In this document: one piece after another, positions 17,890 to 28,400 of the stretch
Layout: each line of letters opens with the position of its first letter
How positions within the stretch are numbered: position 1 is the stretch's first letter
Source: Bog-473 sp963809825
GTDB taxonomy: Bacteria > Actinomycetota > Acidimicrobiia > Acidimicrobiales > RAAP-2
Direction: 5' to 3'
Length of the DNA stretch: 64,000 nucleotides
Assembly: GCA_963809825.1 (NCBI GenBank)
Contig: CAWELJ010000005.1
Location: 124,001 to 188,000 of the forward strand
Position numbers and translations under genes: made by a program
The notes under the pieces: model-generated
The model's input: the letters and a program-made list of their open reading frames with translations, nothing else
Databases searched by the model: none
Told to the model about the DNA's origin: nothing

Positions 17890-19260
17890 TCATTTCGTCG
17901 ACGAGGACGCCGGCACCATGGTCTGTGAGGTCGGGCTGTACACGAGCACCTGCGCCGGACCGATGGCATAGGGCTGGCCGGGTCCGAAGGACACGGCTCC
18001 GCCCGACCCCGGGAAGGTCGCATTCTTGAGCCCATAGCCAGCCTTGGAGAAGCTCGCCACGGTCAGGTTCTTGCCGGCCGCGTTGGCGACCTTGGCGAAG
18101 ATCGCAAGGTATTGGCAGGCCCATTCCACCGAAGCGTAGGTCGTGTCGGTACTGCTGGCCGCTGCCTGGGGACTGGTGGGGTTCACTGGTGGCGTGATGG
18201 TGTCGCCCGGATAGGCCTTGTGGACGATTGAGGCACACTTCTGCATCGCCGGGTCCTGCCATTGCTGATACGTGCTGGGCACCGCGCTCGCAGACAAGAC
18301 GTTGTCGAGGTAGGGATTGCCCTTCGCCGATGCGACATAGGAGAGAAGCGCCGAGTTGTCACTGGCGATGAATTGAGGCTTGTAGGTGCTCTGGTTGTCC
18401 TTCAGCGCGCGGGGCCACGTCGTCGAACCGGAGCCGCCCACGCCGACCACCACCTTCACCCCTGCGCTCTGGAAACGCTGGGCGATGGATTGCACCGCCT
18501 GGTCGGAAGCGACGGCATCCGTCGCCTGCACGCTGTCCTCCGCGGTGAGGACGACGTTGACCCCCAGCTTCTTCAGGTCCGATTGGACCACCTTCACCTC
18601 GGGAGCGTCGGAGTTCGCACCGTAGAAGATCGCGACCTTCTTGCCCTTGAAGACGCCCCGCTTGGCGAAGGCCGCCATCTGAATTGGGTCGAGTGCGGCG
18701 TTCGGGGGCGTCAACGTGAAATCGGGAGCTGCGCTCTTCGGCAACGTGCCGGGCAACGAGCCGGCGATGACCGGGGTGCCGTGGTCTTGTTGGTAGCAGT
18801 CCGGGAAGATGGGTGCGATGACGATGAAGGCTTTGTCATCCTGCGTGAGCTGTGTGCACGCCGCCGCCGCCGACGCCGGCACCGCCGGGTTCATCTCGAC
18901 GTAGCTCGGGACGAGTTGGCGCCCGTCGACGCCACCGTGGGCGTTCATGTAGGCGACCATCGCGCCGTAGGCGTGAGGAAAGCTGCCGTCGTTGATGGTC
19001 ACGCCGAGGCTCTTGAGAGCGGCAAAATCCACGTACGGAAAGCCCACGTTGATGGTCTTGGCCGTGACGCCCTGGTCGGCGGGGCTCGAAGCTCCGGCCG
19101 GGGCAGTACCGGTGGCGAGCATGGCACCCACGACCGTGACAAGCGCTGCGATGCTCGAGAGCGACCTTCGGGCTCCGGTGCAACGCACCGTGGACGCGCT
19201 CCGTTCCCCTTGCTGACCCGGGGGTCGCCCCTCGCCAGTTCGGTGCGGCGTTCCCTTCAT
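17890..19260 (-). CDS. ABC transporter substrate-binding protein, Liv/HAAT type
   Basis: A 456-residue exported periplasmic-binding-type protein. A long basic N-terminus is followed by a hydrophobic signal helix (LSSIAALVTVVGAMLAT) and an Ala-rich cleavage region near residue 50. The mature part has the type I binding fold, starting ITVGFPY-like (INVGFPYVDF), with IAPIFPDCYQQ, VAIFYGANSD and SDNSALLSYVAS. The substrate pocket cannot be read. AGGAGGA is positioned five bases before the ATG at 19260. It heads a minus-strand operon with the MFS-LivF and LivHMG fusion genes (80-base gap, then a 4-base overlap). Confidence 0.92.
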   Translation of the reverse strand: MKGTPHRTGEGRPPGQQGERSASTVRCTGARRSLSSIAALVTVVGAMLATGTAPAGASSPADQGVTAKTINVGFPYVDFAALKSLGVTINDGSFPHAYGAMVAYMNAHGGVDGRQLVPSYVEMNPAVPASAAAACTQLTQDDKAFIVIAPIFPDCYQQDHGTPVIAGSLPGTLPKSAAPDFTLTPPNAALDPIQMAAFAKRGVFKGKKVAIFYGANSDAPEVKVVQSDLKKLGVNVVLTAEDSVQATDAVASDQAVQSIAQRFQSAGVKVVVGVGGSGSTTWPRALKDNQSTYKPQFIASDNSALLSYVASAKGNPYLDNVLSASAVPSTYQQWQDPAMQKCASIVHKAYPGDTITPPVNPTSPQAAASSTDTTYASVEWACQYLAIFAKVANAAGKNLTVASFSKAGYGLKNATFPGSGGAVSFGPGQPYAIGPAQVLVYSPTSQTMVPASSSTK

Positions 19261-19469
19261 TGCATCCTCCTGTATTCCTCGGCGTGGGTTCGAACATTGG
19301 GGCTGATGACGCACGGATCCGCGGTGGCGCGGCGGCGGTCGGTGCCGGAAACGCCCGCTCCCGCGGCCCTGACAGGGGGTGTGTCGATCCTCAACACGAT
19401 GACCAGCGCTCGACCACTCGGCTCCCCCGAAAATCGCACTCCATTTCGCCTCGTGCGACAATCCTCACG

Positions 19470-19498
19470 ATGATAACTATGTTCTCAGCTCTCTGCAA
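19470..19498 (-). promoter_or_regulatory. Candidate sigma-70 promoter for the Liv operon
   Basis: On the minus strand TTGCAG (19498-19493) and TATCAT (19475-19470) are separated by 17 bases, a good -35/-10 pair in an unusually AT-rich patch. It would give a leader of about 200 bases before the binding-protein start. Sequence match only. Confidence 0.4.
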
Positions 19499-19919
19499 GA
19501 GTATTCTCACGACCTCTCGAGCGGAAGGACTCGGCAAGGCTCCTTCGAGCAAAAGGGTCTCCCAACAGGAAGGATCCACCGTCCTGGAGGCCGCGGTCTC
19601 CGGGAACAGCCGGCTGGCCCCGTGGGCGCCGGGCAGGCCCCGATTCCGGCGCTCCCTCTCGCGAGAGCTCTGACTTCCATTGGACCGATCATTCCAACGG
19701 CGAGGATAACCTCCGCCGCGGCGTCTTTCCTGTCACCGGGATTTCACCTTCGGCGGACCCCTTTGGTTGCGCCATCGGGCACAGGGTGGCGCCGGCTCGG
19801 CCCCGCCGAGTCGAAGCAGCCGCAATGACCTCGTGCGCCACTGGAGCGAGCTCGATGCGACGGCGCCTACCATGACCGGGGGCGGGCATTGCGACTCCCG
19901 TCCCCAGCAAGGGGGGACC
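19499..19919. other. Divergent intergenic region upstream of the amidohydrolase
   Basis: About 420 bases with no credible gene. It presumably carries the plus-strand promoter of the amidohydrolase. TTGGA and TCCAA near 19681-19698 form a short interrupted dyad, too weak to name as an operator. Confidence 0.35.
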
Positions 19920-21080
19920 ATGGCACGCACCGCGATCATCTCGGTGGACGGTCACGTCACGGCGTCACGCAGTGATTACCGGGATTACATCGAGAAGCCG
20001 TATCTCGATGTCTTCGACGAGTGGGTCACGTATCACGAGGCGACGGGAGCGGCGGAGCCGGGTGGCGTCCAGCCTGGGCTCGACGTTGCGTCGCAGTGGG
20101 ACTCGGATCTCCGTGTGAAGGACATGGAGACCCAGGGTGTGGTGGCCGAGGTGTTGTTCCCCAATGGCATGCCCTTCCAGATGGCGCCGGCCGACGACGT
20201 CGACATCTTCTCCGGTCCCGATCTCGAACGTGAGGCCAGGAAGGCGTACAACCGATGGCTGGCCGACTTCTGCGCGCAGGCTCCGGGCCGCCGCGCCGGC
20301 CAGGCGCTCATCTCGTTCGATGACGTTGACGAAGCCGTGAAGGACGTCCACTGGGCCCGGGAGCACGGACTGGGCGGGATCATGATGCCTGCCCTCCTGC
20401 CCGGAGGGGTCTTCTTCTTCGACCCCGTGCTCGATCCGGTGTGGGCTGCCTGCGTGGACGTCGACCTGCCGATCAGCCAGCACGGCGGCTCTGGTGCGCC
20501 GACCTATGCACCCCCCGGCTTTGCTGCCATCATGTCGTTGGCCCTCGAGCACTCCTTCTACTCGGGACGTTCCCTGTGGCAGATGATCCTCGGTGGAGTG
20601 TTCGAGCGCTTCCCGAACCTGCGGGTGGCCTTTGTTGAGACGGAGGCCGATTGGATCGCACCGGCGATCCGCAAACTGGACCGCCGGCTGCAGTGGGGCG
20701 ACGACTGGACGGGGTGGGCCAAGACGCTGCAACGCCAGCGGACCTTCACCCGGCTGGCCCGTGACTACTGGGCGGACAACTGCGTTGCCGGCATCTCGCC
20801 CTTCACGATCGACCAGGTCCCGATGGAGGAGCTGGCCCGGCCCAGCGCCGACTACGAAGGTTTCGCCATCGGCTCCGACAACGCCATGTTCGGTGTCGAT
20901 TATCCGCACTTCGAGTCCATTTTTCCGGGCACCGCCGCGCAGGTGGCCGACCTCGTCGGCCATCCCAGCATCTCCGCCGAGGTGTCCCGGAAGATCCTCT
21001 GTGAGAACGCGGCGCGCATCTACGGGTTCGACCTCGAGCGCCTGCAGCCCGACATCGAGCGGGTCGGCTTCGACATCTGA
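19920..21080 (+). CDS. Amidohydrolase-2 family protein
   Basis: A 386-residue TIM-barrel metal hydrolase of the amidohydrolase-2 (ACMS decarboxylase-like) family. It starts with the family motif ISVDGHVTAS, has SQHGGSG in the middle barrel and ends with the metal-site aspartate segment GVDYPHFES followed by NAARIYGFD. Such proteins perform decarboxylation or C-C/C-N hydrolysis in degradation of aromatics and terpenoids, using Zn or Mn. The ATG at 19920 is directly preceded by GGGGGGA. It is one of two such genes in the window (also at 31165-32424) and is followed 56 bases later by a large hydrolase-like gene on the same strand. Confidence 0.9.
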   Translation: MARTAIISVDGHVTASRSDYRDYIEKPYLDVFDEWVTYHEATGAAEPGGVQPGLDVASQWDSDLRVKDMETQGVVAEVLFPNGMPFQMAPADDVDIFSGPDLEREARKAYNRWLADFCAQAPGRRAGQALISFDDVDEAVKDVHWAREHGLGGIMMPALLPGGVFFFDPVLDPVWAACVDVDLPISQHGGSGAPTYAPPGFAAIMSLALEHSFYSGRSLWQMILGGVFERFPNLRVAFVETEADWIAPAIRKLDRRLQWGDDWTGWAKTLQRQRTFTRLARDYWADNCVAGISPFTIDQVPMEELARPSADYEGFAIGSDNAMFGVDYPHFESIFPGTAAQVADLVGHPSISAEVSRKILCENAARIYGFDLERLQPDIERVGFDI

Positions 21081-21136
21081 ATCTCTGGCGTCCAGGCGGC
21101 GGAACGTACGCCGGGCTTTGACATACGGTAGGTCCG

Positions 21137-23155
21137 GTGAATGAGGGGGCCGGGCCCGAGAACCACGATGTCGCCTTTGCCGCGCCGTATGTCGACGTCG
21201 ATGAGTGGCGGGACCTCCCCGTGCGCCACCGCTACGTGCACGGCGGATTCGGAGGCACCGACACCCGTTTCTCCGTCTACTTGCCTCCTGCGGACATGTA
21301 CGAGGGGCGTTTCTTTCAGCACATCACGCCGGTGCCCGACAGCGAGAACCTCGCGCAACACGCCACCGGGGAGCAGGACAAGATCGGGTTCTCCGTAGCG
21401 AGCGGCGCCTACTTCCTGGAAACGAACGGCGGCGGGGTCTTCGGGGGCCTGGGCTCGGACGATCCGACCATTGCTGCGTATCGGGCCAACGCCGCAAGTG
21501 CCCGGTACTCCCGCGTGGTCGCGGCCGAGATGTACGGCGACCACCGCCCCTATGGCTACGCCTATGGGGGAAGCGGTGGGGGTTACCGCACGATCGGAGG
21601 CGCCGAGAACACGTCGGGGGTGTGGGACGGTGTCGTCCCCTACGTCATCGGATCACCGATGGCGATCCCGAACATGTTCACCGTCCGGATGCACGCACAG
21701 CGGGTCCTGCGGAGCCGCTTCGAGCAGATCGTCGATGCGGTGGAGCCGGGCGGAAGTGGTGACATGTTCGAGGGGCTCGACGAGGAGGAGCGCGACGCAC
21801 TTCTCGAGGTGACCCGCATGGGATTCCCACCGCGCTCCTGGTTCGGCCATCGAACCATGGGAATGCATGCGTTCCCAGTTCTGTATCAGGGCATGGTCAT
21901 GGCCGATCCCTCCTATTTCGAGGAGTTCTGGACTCAACCCGGCTACCTCGGGTACGAGCCGCCGCCCTCGCTCCGTCGTGACCGCGTGCAGCTCGACTGT
22001 GAAATCGTCGCCATGATCACCGAGGACGAGGGCGACAGTCTTGGTCTGCGGGTGGGGTCGCAGCCGGGCCGGGCCCGAGGTGGCGTCGATACGGCATGGC
22101 GCGGTCCGGACGAGCCGCTCCCGGTCCCCGTGGCGGTTCGACTCTCACGTGCGCCTACGGTGGAGGTCGAGGGAGGCGAGTTGTTCGTGACCTCCGGGCA
22201 GGCAGCAGGTAGCCGACTCGGCCTGCTCTCCGTGAGAGGTGACATCGCGGTTTTCGGCCCGGTCGATCCTCAATCCGTGGTGCAGCTTCGGCCCGGCGAC
22301 ACCGTCAAGGTCGACAACAGCGGATACCTCGCTGCGCAGACCTACCATCGACACCAGGTGCCCGAGACCGACGACTACCCGGTCTGGGATCAGTTCCGGA
22401 ACCCGAACGGTTCACCCATCTACCCTCAACGACCTCTCATCCTCGGCCCCTTGTTTGCAGCAGCGGCCGCCGGGACCGTTCAGACCGGACAGTTCGAAGG
22501 AAAGATGATCGTCGTCGAGTCACTGCTCGACCGGGAGGCGCTCCCATGGCAGGCAGACTGGTATCACTCGAGGGTGCAGGAGCACTTCGGACCTGCCACC
22601 GACAACCACTTCCGCCTCTGGCTCACCGACAATGCCCTGCACGGTGACGACGAGATTCAGGAGAGCCCCACCCATACGGTCAGCTACCTCGGTGCGTTGC
22701 ACCAAGCGCTCCGCGACGTGAGTCGATGGGTGGAGGACGGCGTCGCGCCGCCCCCGAGTACGAGCTATGCGGTCGTGGACGGTCAGGTTGTCGTGCCGAT
22801 GGATGCCGCCCAGCGCCAGGGCATTCAGCCCGTCGTCACTCTCACGGTGGACGGTGGCACACGCGCTGAGATCGCACCAGGTCATGAGGTCACGCTCTGC
22901 GCAACCGCACAGGTTCCCGATGGAACGGGTGCCATCGTGGCCATGGAGTGGGACGTCGACGGAGGTGGCCTCTTTCCTCTCGCGGAGACCATGCAGCCGG
23001 CAGAGAAGGTGGTCGTGGAGCGTCGGCATGCCTTCGATGAACCAGGCACATATTTCCCGGTCGTGCGAGTGACGTCACACCGCGACGGAGACGCGACGAG
23101 CCGCTATGCACGCGTCCAGAACCTCTCACGCGCCCGCGTCGTCGTCAGCGGCTAG
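21137..23155 (+). CDS. Large alpha/beta-hydrolase-like protein with C-terminal PKD-type domain
   Basis: A 672-residue protein without an obvious signal peptide. A putative nucleophile elbow YGGSGGGY is near residue 150, as in tannase/feruloyl-esterase-like alpha/beta hydrolases, and HXXQ-type histidines occur later (DWYHSRVQEHF near 475). Residues about 560-665 look like a PKD/Ig-like beta domain: PVVTLTVDGGT, CATAQVPDGTG, MEWDVDGGG, HAFDEPGTYFPVVRVTS. Related actinobacterial proteins are mostly unnamed. With the preceding amidohydrolase it may hydrolyse an ester or lactone. The start is a GTG with a mediocre ribosome-binding site (GGTAGG). The call on fold is firm for PKD, moderate for the hydrolase part. 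Confidence 0.75.
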   Translation: MNEGAGPENHDVAFAAPYVDVDEWRDLPVRHRYVHGGFGGTDTRFSVYLPPADMYEGRFFQHITPVPDSENLAQHATGEQDKIGFSVASGAYFLETNGGGVFGGLGSDDPTIAAYRANAASARYSRVVAAEMYGDHRPYGYAYGGSGGGYRTIGGAENTSGVWDGVVPYVIGSPMAIPNMFTVRMHAQRVLRSRFEQIVDAVEPGGSGDMFEGLDEEERDALLEVTRMGFPPRSWFGHRTMGMHAFPVLYQGMVMADPSYFEEFWTQPGYLGYEPPPSLRRDRVQLDCEIVAMITEDEGDSLGLRVGSQPGRARGGVDTAWRGPDEPLPVPVAVRLSRAPTVEVEGGELFVTSGQAAGSRLGLLSVRGDIAVFGPVDPQSVVQLRPGDTVKVDNSGYLAAQTYHRHQVPETDDYPVWDQFRNPNGSPIYPQRPLILGPLFAAAAAGTVQTGQFEGKMIVVESLLDREALPWQADWYHSRVQEHFGPATDNHFRLWLTDNALHGDDEIQESPTHTVSYLGALHQALRDVSRWVEDGVAPPPSTSYAVVDGQVVVPMDAAQRQGIQPVVTLTVDGGTRAEIAPGHEVTLCATAQVPDGTGAIVAMEWDVDGGGLFPLAETMQPAEKVVVERRHAFDEPGTYFPVVRVTSHRDGDATSRYARVQNLSRARVVVSG

Positions 23156-23164
23156 AGATGCGCC

Positions 23165-24700
23165 TCACCCTCGGAGTTCGCGCTTGAGCACCTTCCCGGA
23201 TGGATTGCGAGGGAGGGCGTCGAGGAACGTGATCTCTTTGGGGACCTTGAACCGCGCCAGCTGGGCACCACAGTGCTGGACCAGCTCGTCTGCCGTTGCG
23301 CTCGCGTCCTCGCGGAGGACAACGAACGCCACCGGGATTTCGCCCCACCGGTCGTCCGGGCGGCTCACGACGGCTGCTTCGAGCACCGCATGGTGCTCAT
23401 ACAGCGCGCGCTCGACTTCTGAGCTGGCGATGTTCTCACCACCCGACACGATCATGTCCTTGAGCCGATCGAGGATGTACAGGTAACCGTCATCGTCTCG
23501 GACTCCGATGTCGCCGGTGTGGAACCAGCCGCCTGCGAAGGCCGTGGCGGTCGCGTCGGGGTCCCGCCAGTAGCCCGGGAAGACCTTGGGGCCACGCATG
23601 ACGATCTCCCCACGTTCCCCCGGAGGCAACGACCTTCCCTTCTCGTCCCAAATGTCGAGCTCGAGGTACAGGCACGGACGGCCCACGCTGCCGAGCTTGC
23701 TCACGATGCTGTCACGGTCGAGGAAGGTGTCCCCGGAAACGGTCTCGGTGAGACCGTACGCATCGGCGAACCATGCTGCGGGAAAGGTGCGTTGGATCCG
23801 CTCGATGAGTGGGATCGGCATCTTCTCGCCGCCGTTGATGACCACGCGCACCGACGAGAGATCTCGTCGGTCGATGTCCGGCAAGGCCATGATCGCGTTC
23901 ACCATGGCGGGCGCCAGCCACACCGTGGACACTCGCGAGCGCTCGAGCTCGTCGACGACCGCCGATGCCTCGAAGGTGCGATGGATGATGATGGTGGCGC
24001 CCGCAGCGATCAAAGAGGTTGTCGTGAGATCGAGCGCGCCGACGTGGTACAGGGGACCGCAGGCGAGTCCGAGATCCGAGCTCGAGAAACCGAACTCAAT
24101 GATGTGCGCGAGGTTCTTCCAGGCGAGGTTGGCGTGGGTGATCATGACGCCCTTCGGGCGTCCCGTCGTGCCCGACGTGTACATGAGGCGGTGAACGTCG
24201 TCGCCCACGACTGCGGCGCGGTCGACCCTTGAGGAAGTCGTGCGCAGGGCAGCGAGGGTTGTCCATCCGTCCAAGACGGCCGGTGAGACAACGGCACGTA
24301 ACAGCGTAACTTCGATGCCCTTCGTCGCTTCGTCTGCGAGGTCAAAGAGTGCCTCGTCGCACACCAGAGCGCGGGCTCCGGAATGATCGAGGATGTATCG
24401 CACCTCCGGTGCCGCGAGCCGCCAGTTGATCGGCATCGCGATGGCGCCGAGATAGTTCGCGGCGAAGATCGTCTCCAGGAACTCCGGGCAGTTGTACGAG
24501 AGGAGAGCCACGACCTGGCCACGACCGACACCACGTTCGGACAGGCCGCCGGCCAATGCGGCGGCGCGCCTGGTCATTTCCGAGTACGTGGTCGTTTCAC
24601 CTTCGAAGACGGTGATCGCCCTGTCGGGCGAGCGGATCGCGTGGTGCTCGAGGACAGCGAACCAATTCAGGTCCGAATGCATCGTCGGCACCGAGGTCAT
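23165..24700 (-). CDS. Acyl-CoA synthetase (AMP-binding family)
   Basis: A 511-residue ANL-superfamily ligase that activates a carboxylic acid with ATP and joins it to CoA. The ATP-binding P-loop YTSGTTGRPKGVM is near residue 168, the adenylate region YGLTETVSGD near 310, the hinge region GWFHTGDIG and DRLKDMIVSGGENI near 390-410, and the catalytic lysine in PSGKVLKREL at the C-terminus. The substrate is probably a medium-chain, branched or cyclic acid from the surrounding pathway. I place the start at the ATG at 24700 (GAGGTGG upstream); longer forms lack family similarity. It is divergent from a TetR regulator, which is its likely controller. Confidence 0.93.
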   Translation of the reverse strand: MTSVPTMHSDLNWFAVLEHHAIRSPDRAITVFEGETTTYSEMTRRAAALAGGLSERGVGRGQVVALLSYNCPEFLETIFAANYLGAIAMPINWRLAAPEVRYILDHSGARALVCDEALFDLADEATKGIEVTLLRAVVSPAVLDGWTTLAALRTTSSRVDRAAVVGDDVHRLMYTSGTTGRPKGVMITHANLAWKNLAHIIEFGFSSSDLGLACGPLYHVGALDLTTTSLIAAGATIIIHRTFEASAVVDELERSRVSTVWLAPAMVNAIMALPDIDRRDLSSVRVVINGGEKMPIPLIERIQRTFPAAWFADAYGLTETVSGDTFLDRDSIVSKLGSVGRPCLYLELDIWDEKGRSLPPGERGEIVMRGPKVFPGYWRDPDATATAFAGGWFHTGDIGVRDDDGYLYILDRLKDMIVSGGENIASSEVERALYEHHAVLEAAVVSRPDDRWGEIPVAFVVLREDASATADELVQHCGAQLARFKVPKEITFLDALPRNPSGKVLKRELRG

Positions 24701-24781
24701 CCCACCCACCTCACAAGGTGGATGCATCGGCGGTACTCGGCATGTGGGAGCCGAGCCGACCTCCGACGACATTGATCGGGA

Positions 24782-24804
24782 GGCCACCCGACCGGTGGGT
24801 GGCC
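24782..24804. promoter_or_regulatory. Inverted-repeat operator between acyl-CoA synthetase and tetR
   Basis: GGCCACCC (24782-24789) and GGGTGGCC (24797-24804) are perfect arms flanking GACCGGT. The dyad lies 19 bases before the tetR start and 82 bases before the divergent ligase start, the classic position for a TetR autoregulatory operator. The core CGACCGGT recurs in other promoters of this block. Confidence 0.6.
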
Positions 24805-24822
24805 CGCTAACCTCGCTACCAA

Positions 24823-25455
24823 ATGGCACGAGCGGAGGCGTCCGGAGATTCTCGACGCAGGGCGAACTGGGAGGTGCGTCGGCAAGCGATCGTCGACACA
24901 TCGGCGCGCATCTTCGCCCGGGGTGGATATCACGCCACGGGGATCACCGAGCTCTGCGTCGCCAACGATCTTGGTAAGGGCGCGCTCTACCACTACATCG
25001 GCTCCAAGGAGGAGCTCCTCGCCGCCATCCACGATCGGGTGATGGACGAGGTGATGCTCGGCGCCGATCGGGTGGCCGCGGCCGGTGGCTCTCCGTCGCA
25101 TCAGCTGGCCAAGCTCGGTGAGGAGCTGCTTGACGTGATCCACCGCTATCCGGATCACGTCTGGGTCTTCCTCCATGAGTTTCCAGCGCTCACCGGGGAC
25201 CGGGCCGAGCAGTTCCGAAAGCGTCGCCGCCAGTACGAGCGGCGGGTCGAAACGGTACTGCAGGCCGGGGTCGACTCGGGCGAGTTCCGTGAGCTCGAGC
25301 CCAGGCTGACGGCCATGGCGTGGCTGGGGATGCACAACTACACGTACCTGTGGCTGAAAGCGGGCGGACGGTTGTCGGCTCGAGATGTGGCCAAACCCTT
25401 CGCGGACATCTTCATGCAGGGGATCAGCAGCCCGATCAGCGACGGACACGACTAG
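24823..25455 (+). CDS. TetR family transcriptional regulator
   Basis: A 210-residue one-component regulator. An N-terminal TetR helix-turn-helix covers about 20-65 (RQAIVDTSARIFARGGYHATGITELC, shown here by ends RQAIVDTS and GYHATGITELC, then KGALYHYIGSKEELL). The rest is an all-helical ligand-binding and dimerisation domain with FLHEFPALTG and a KstR2/FadR-like C-terminus. TetR proteins beside acyl-CoA synthetases usually sense acyl-CoAs. It is divergent from the acyl-CoA synthetase across a perfect dyad at 24782-24804, and may control the other CGACC(A/G)GT-bearing promoters at 27.0, 32.5 and 35.4 kb. It converges on the SDR operon. Confidence 0.9.
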   Translation: MARAEASGDSRRRANWEVRRQAIVDTSARIFARGGYHATGITELCVANDLGKGALYHYIGSKEELLAAIHDRVMDEVMLGADRVAAAGGSPSHQLAKLGEELLDVIHRYPDHVWVFLHEFPALTGDRAEQFRKRRRQYERRVETVLQAGVDSGEFRELEPRLTAMAWLGMHNYTYLWLKAGGRLSARDVAKPFADIFMQGISSPISDGHD

Positions 25456-28400
25456 CTGTTCTCACGGCGCCGAGTAGCCGCCATCGACGACAATGGCCGA
25501 TCCGGTCGTCCAACGGGATGCGTCGTTCGCAAGATAGGAGTAGGCACCGACGAGATCGGTGGCCGATCCGAGCCCGAGGGGATGGCGCGCGGCGATGGCA
25601 TCGAGCGCCTCGGCCGGAAGCTCGTCATGGATCGCAGACCGGAAGGTCCCTGGGCAGACGCAATTGACCCTGATTCCGTCGCGGGCGTACTCGACCGCCG
25701 CGACCTTCGCCAGCTGAATCACCGCGGCCTTCGTTGCGCAGTACGGAGCCGCATGTGACCAGGCCGTGAGACCGGAAACGGACGCGGTCAACACGATGGA
25801 GCCCGATCGTCGGGGTCGCATGACGCCGACTGCGGCCCGGATCCCGTTGACGGCTCCGAGGACGTTGATCCGGAACGCACGCTCCCACTCCTCGGTCTCC
25901 AAGTTGTGGATCCGGCCGTTCGCCGAGAGCACGCCGGCATTGCTGATCAACACGTCGAGGTGCCCGAAGCGCTCGACCGCCAACGTGACAACCGACTCGA
26001 CCTGGGCAAAGTCACTCACGTCTGCCAGCGCCGTCTCGACGGACCCGTCCGTTGGGGGGAGGCCGGCAACGGTCGCTTCGAGTGAGGACGCGCTGACGTC
26101 GCTCAACAGTAGGTCGGTGACGGGCTCGCCGGCGAATGTGTGCGACAGCGCCGTCCCGAGGGCGCCCCCCGCTCCCATGATCGCGATGACCCGCCGTGGT
26201 GTCGTCATACGAGCAGGTAACCACCGTCGACGTTCAGCACGGTCCCGGTGATGAAGGCCGACGCGTCGGACGCCAGGAACTGGTACGCGCCGGCGAGGTC
26301 CGTCGATGTGCCCCAGCGGCGCTGAGCCGTGTGTCCGGTGATCGCCGCCGAGAGCTCAGGGTTGTTCTTCCATGCGTCGGCGAGCGGTGAGTCGAACCAC
26401 CCCGGGGCGACGACGTTCACCGTGATGCCGGCCGGAGCCAGATCGAGCGCGAGGGCCTTGGCCATGCCGACCAGCCCGGCTTTCGAGGCGCTGTACGCGG
26501 CCAGTCCCTTGCGCGGTCGGTCGGCGATGACCGAGCCCGTGAAGATCAGCCGCCCGCCCTGCCGCATCACCCGCGCTGCGGCGCGCGATCCGAGGAAGGC
26601 GCCCGTGAGGTTGACCTCCAGCACCTGCCGCCAGACGAGCGCGGCGGTGGCGCGGGGCCCGGCGACGATCGGTGAGATCCCAGCGTTGCAGATCCAGGTG
26701 TCGACCCCGCCCCATTCGGTCACGGTGGCGTCGGCGGCGGCTTCGTTGAAGTCCTCGTCCGTCACGTCACCACAGAGCACCAGGGACGGCCCGGGCAGGG
26801 CCGCCGCGATCGCCTTGAGGTCCCTTTCGGTGCGGGCGACGAGGGCCACGGATGCGCCGGCACGGGAGAACGCATGAGCCAGCAGGGCGCCGAGGCCCCG
26901 GCTGGAGCCGGTGATCACCACGCGCTTCCCCGCGACGTCGCCCGGGTCCGGGAACGCGTGGGGGATCTCGATCTGACCGATCATCGCTTTTCCTTCGTTG
27001 TACCGACCAGTACAATACACTGGTCGTGTCCCCCGGCCCATCGTCGACGTCTCGGTTCTCCAAGCTCGATCTCATGGAGATGCACCACCGGATGCTGCTG
27101 ATTCGCGGTTTCGAGCAGCGGGTTGCCGATCTGTATCGCGATGGCGAAGTCCCCGGCTTCGTCCACCTTTCGATCGGTCAGGAGGGAACGGCGGTCGGCG
27201 CCTGCTGGCCCCTGCGGCCTTCGGACGTCATCACGTCCACCCACCGCGGGCACGGCCACTGTTTGGCCAAGGGTCTCGACCCGACCGGGATGTTCGCCGA
27301 GCTCATGGGCAAGGACCAGGGCACAAATCGTGGCCGTGGCGGCTCCATGCACATCGCCGACCCGAAACTCGGGATCTTCGGAGCGAACGGCATCGTGGCC
27401 GCTGGCCTGCCGATCGCCGTCGGGGCTGCGACGGCAGCGCAGCTGCGGTCCGACGGGAGCGTCGCGGTGGGGTTCTTCGGAGACGGCGCCCCGGCGCAGG
27501 GTGCGTTCCATGAGGCATTGAACCTGGCCGCGGTGTGGCAGCTGCCCGTGATCTTCTTCTGCGAGAACAACGGGTACGCCGAATTCTCTGCCGCGTCGAC
27601 CCAGCATGGGGCGTCGCTCGAGCGACGGGCTGCGGGCTACGGAATCCCCTATACCGCTGTGGACGGCAATGACGTGGCAGCGACGGCAGCGGCAATGGAA
27701 GACGTGGTTGTCGCCGCACGAGCCGGCCGCGGTCCCGCCGTGGTCGAGGCTGCCACCTATCGCTGGCACGGACACTACGAGGGCGATCCGCAGCGGTACC
27801 GGACCCCGGACGAGGTCCGGGACTGGGAGGCGCGCGACCCGCTCCTCGTGCACGGATCTCAGCTTCGAGAGATGGGCGTCGGGGACGAGGAGATCAAGGC
27901 GCTCGAGGCGTCCATCGCCGAGGAGCTCGACGGGGCAGTGCAGGTTGCCCGCCAATTCGGGAGCCCGGACGCGGCCTCCCTGACGGATTTCGTCGTACGG
28001 GCGCGACCGGCGCGCGAGGAGTCGCCGCCTCCAGCGGAGAACGCGCCCCTGTTCCGCACGATGGATGCGATCCGGAGCGCCCTCGAAGCAGAGCTCGCTG
28101 CCGACGACAGCGTGTTCATCGCGGGCATCGACGTCGGCGCCGGAGGCAACGTCTTCGGTCTCACGCGGGGGCTCGCCGACCAGTTTGGTGGTCGGGTGCG
28201 CGACACCCCGATCTCCGAGACGGCGATCGTCGGTCTCGGGGTCGGTGCGGCGATGGCCGGGATGCGTCCCGTGGTCGAGCTGATGTACCTCGACTTCCTC
28301 GGCGTCTGCTTCGACCAGCTGCTCAACCAGGCCGCCAAGCTCCCGTTCATGACGGGCGGATCTGCCGAGATGGCCTTGACCGTGCGGACCCAATTCGGCG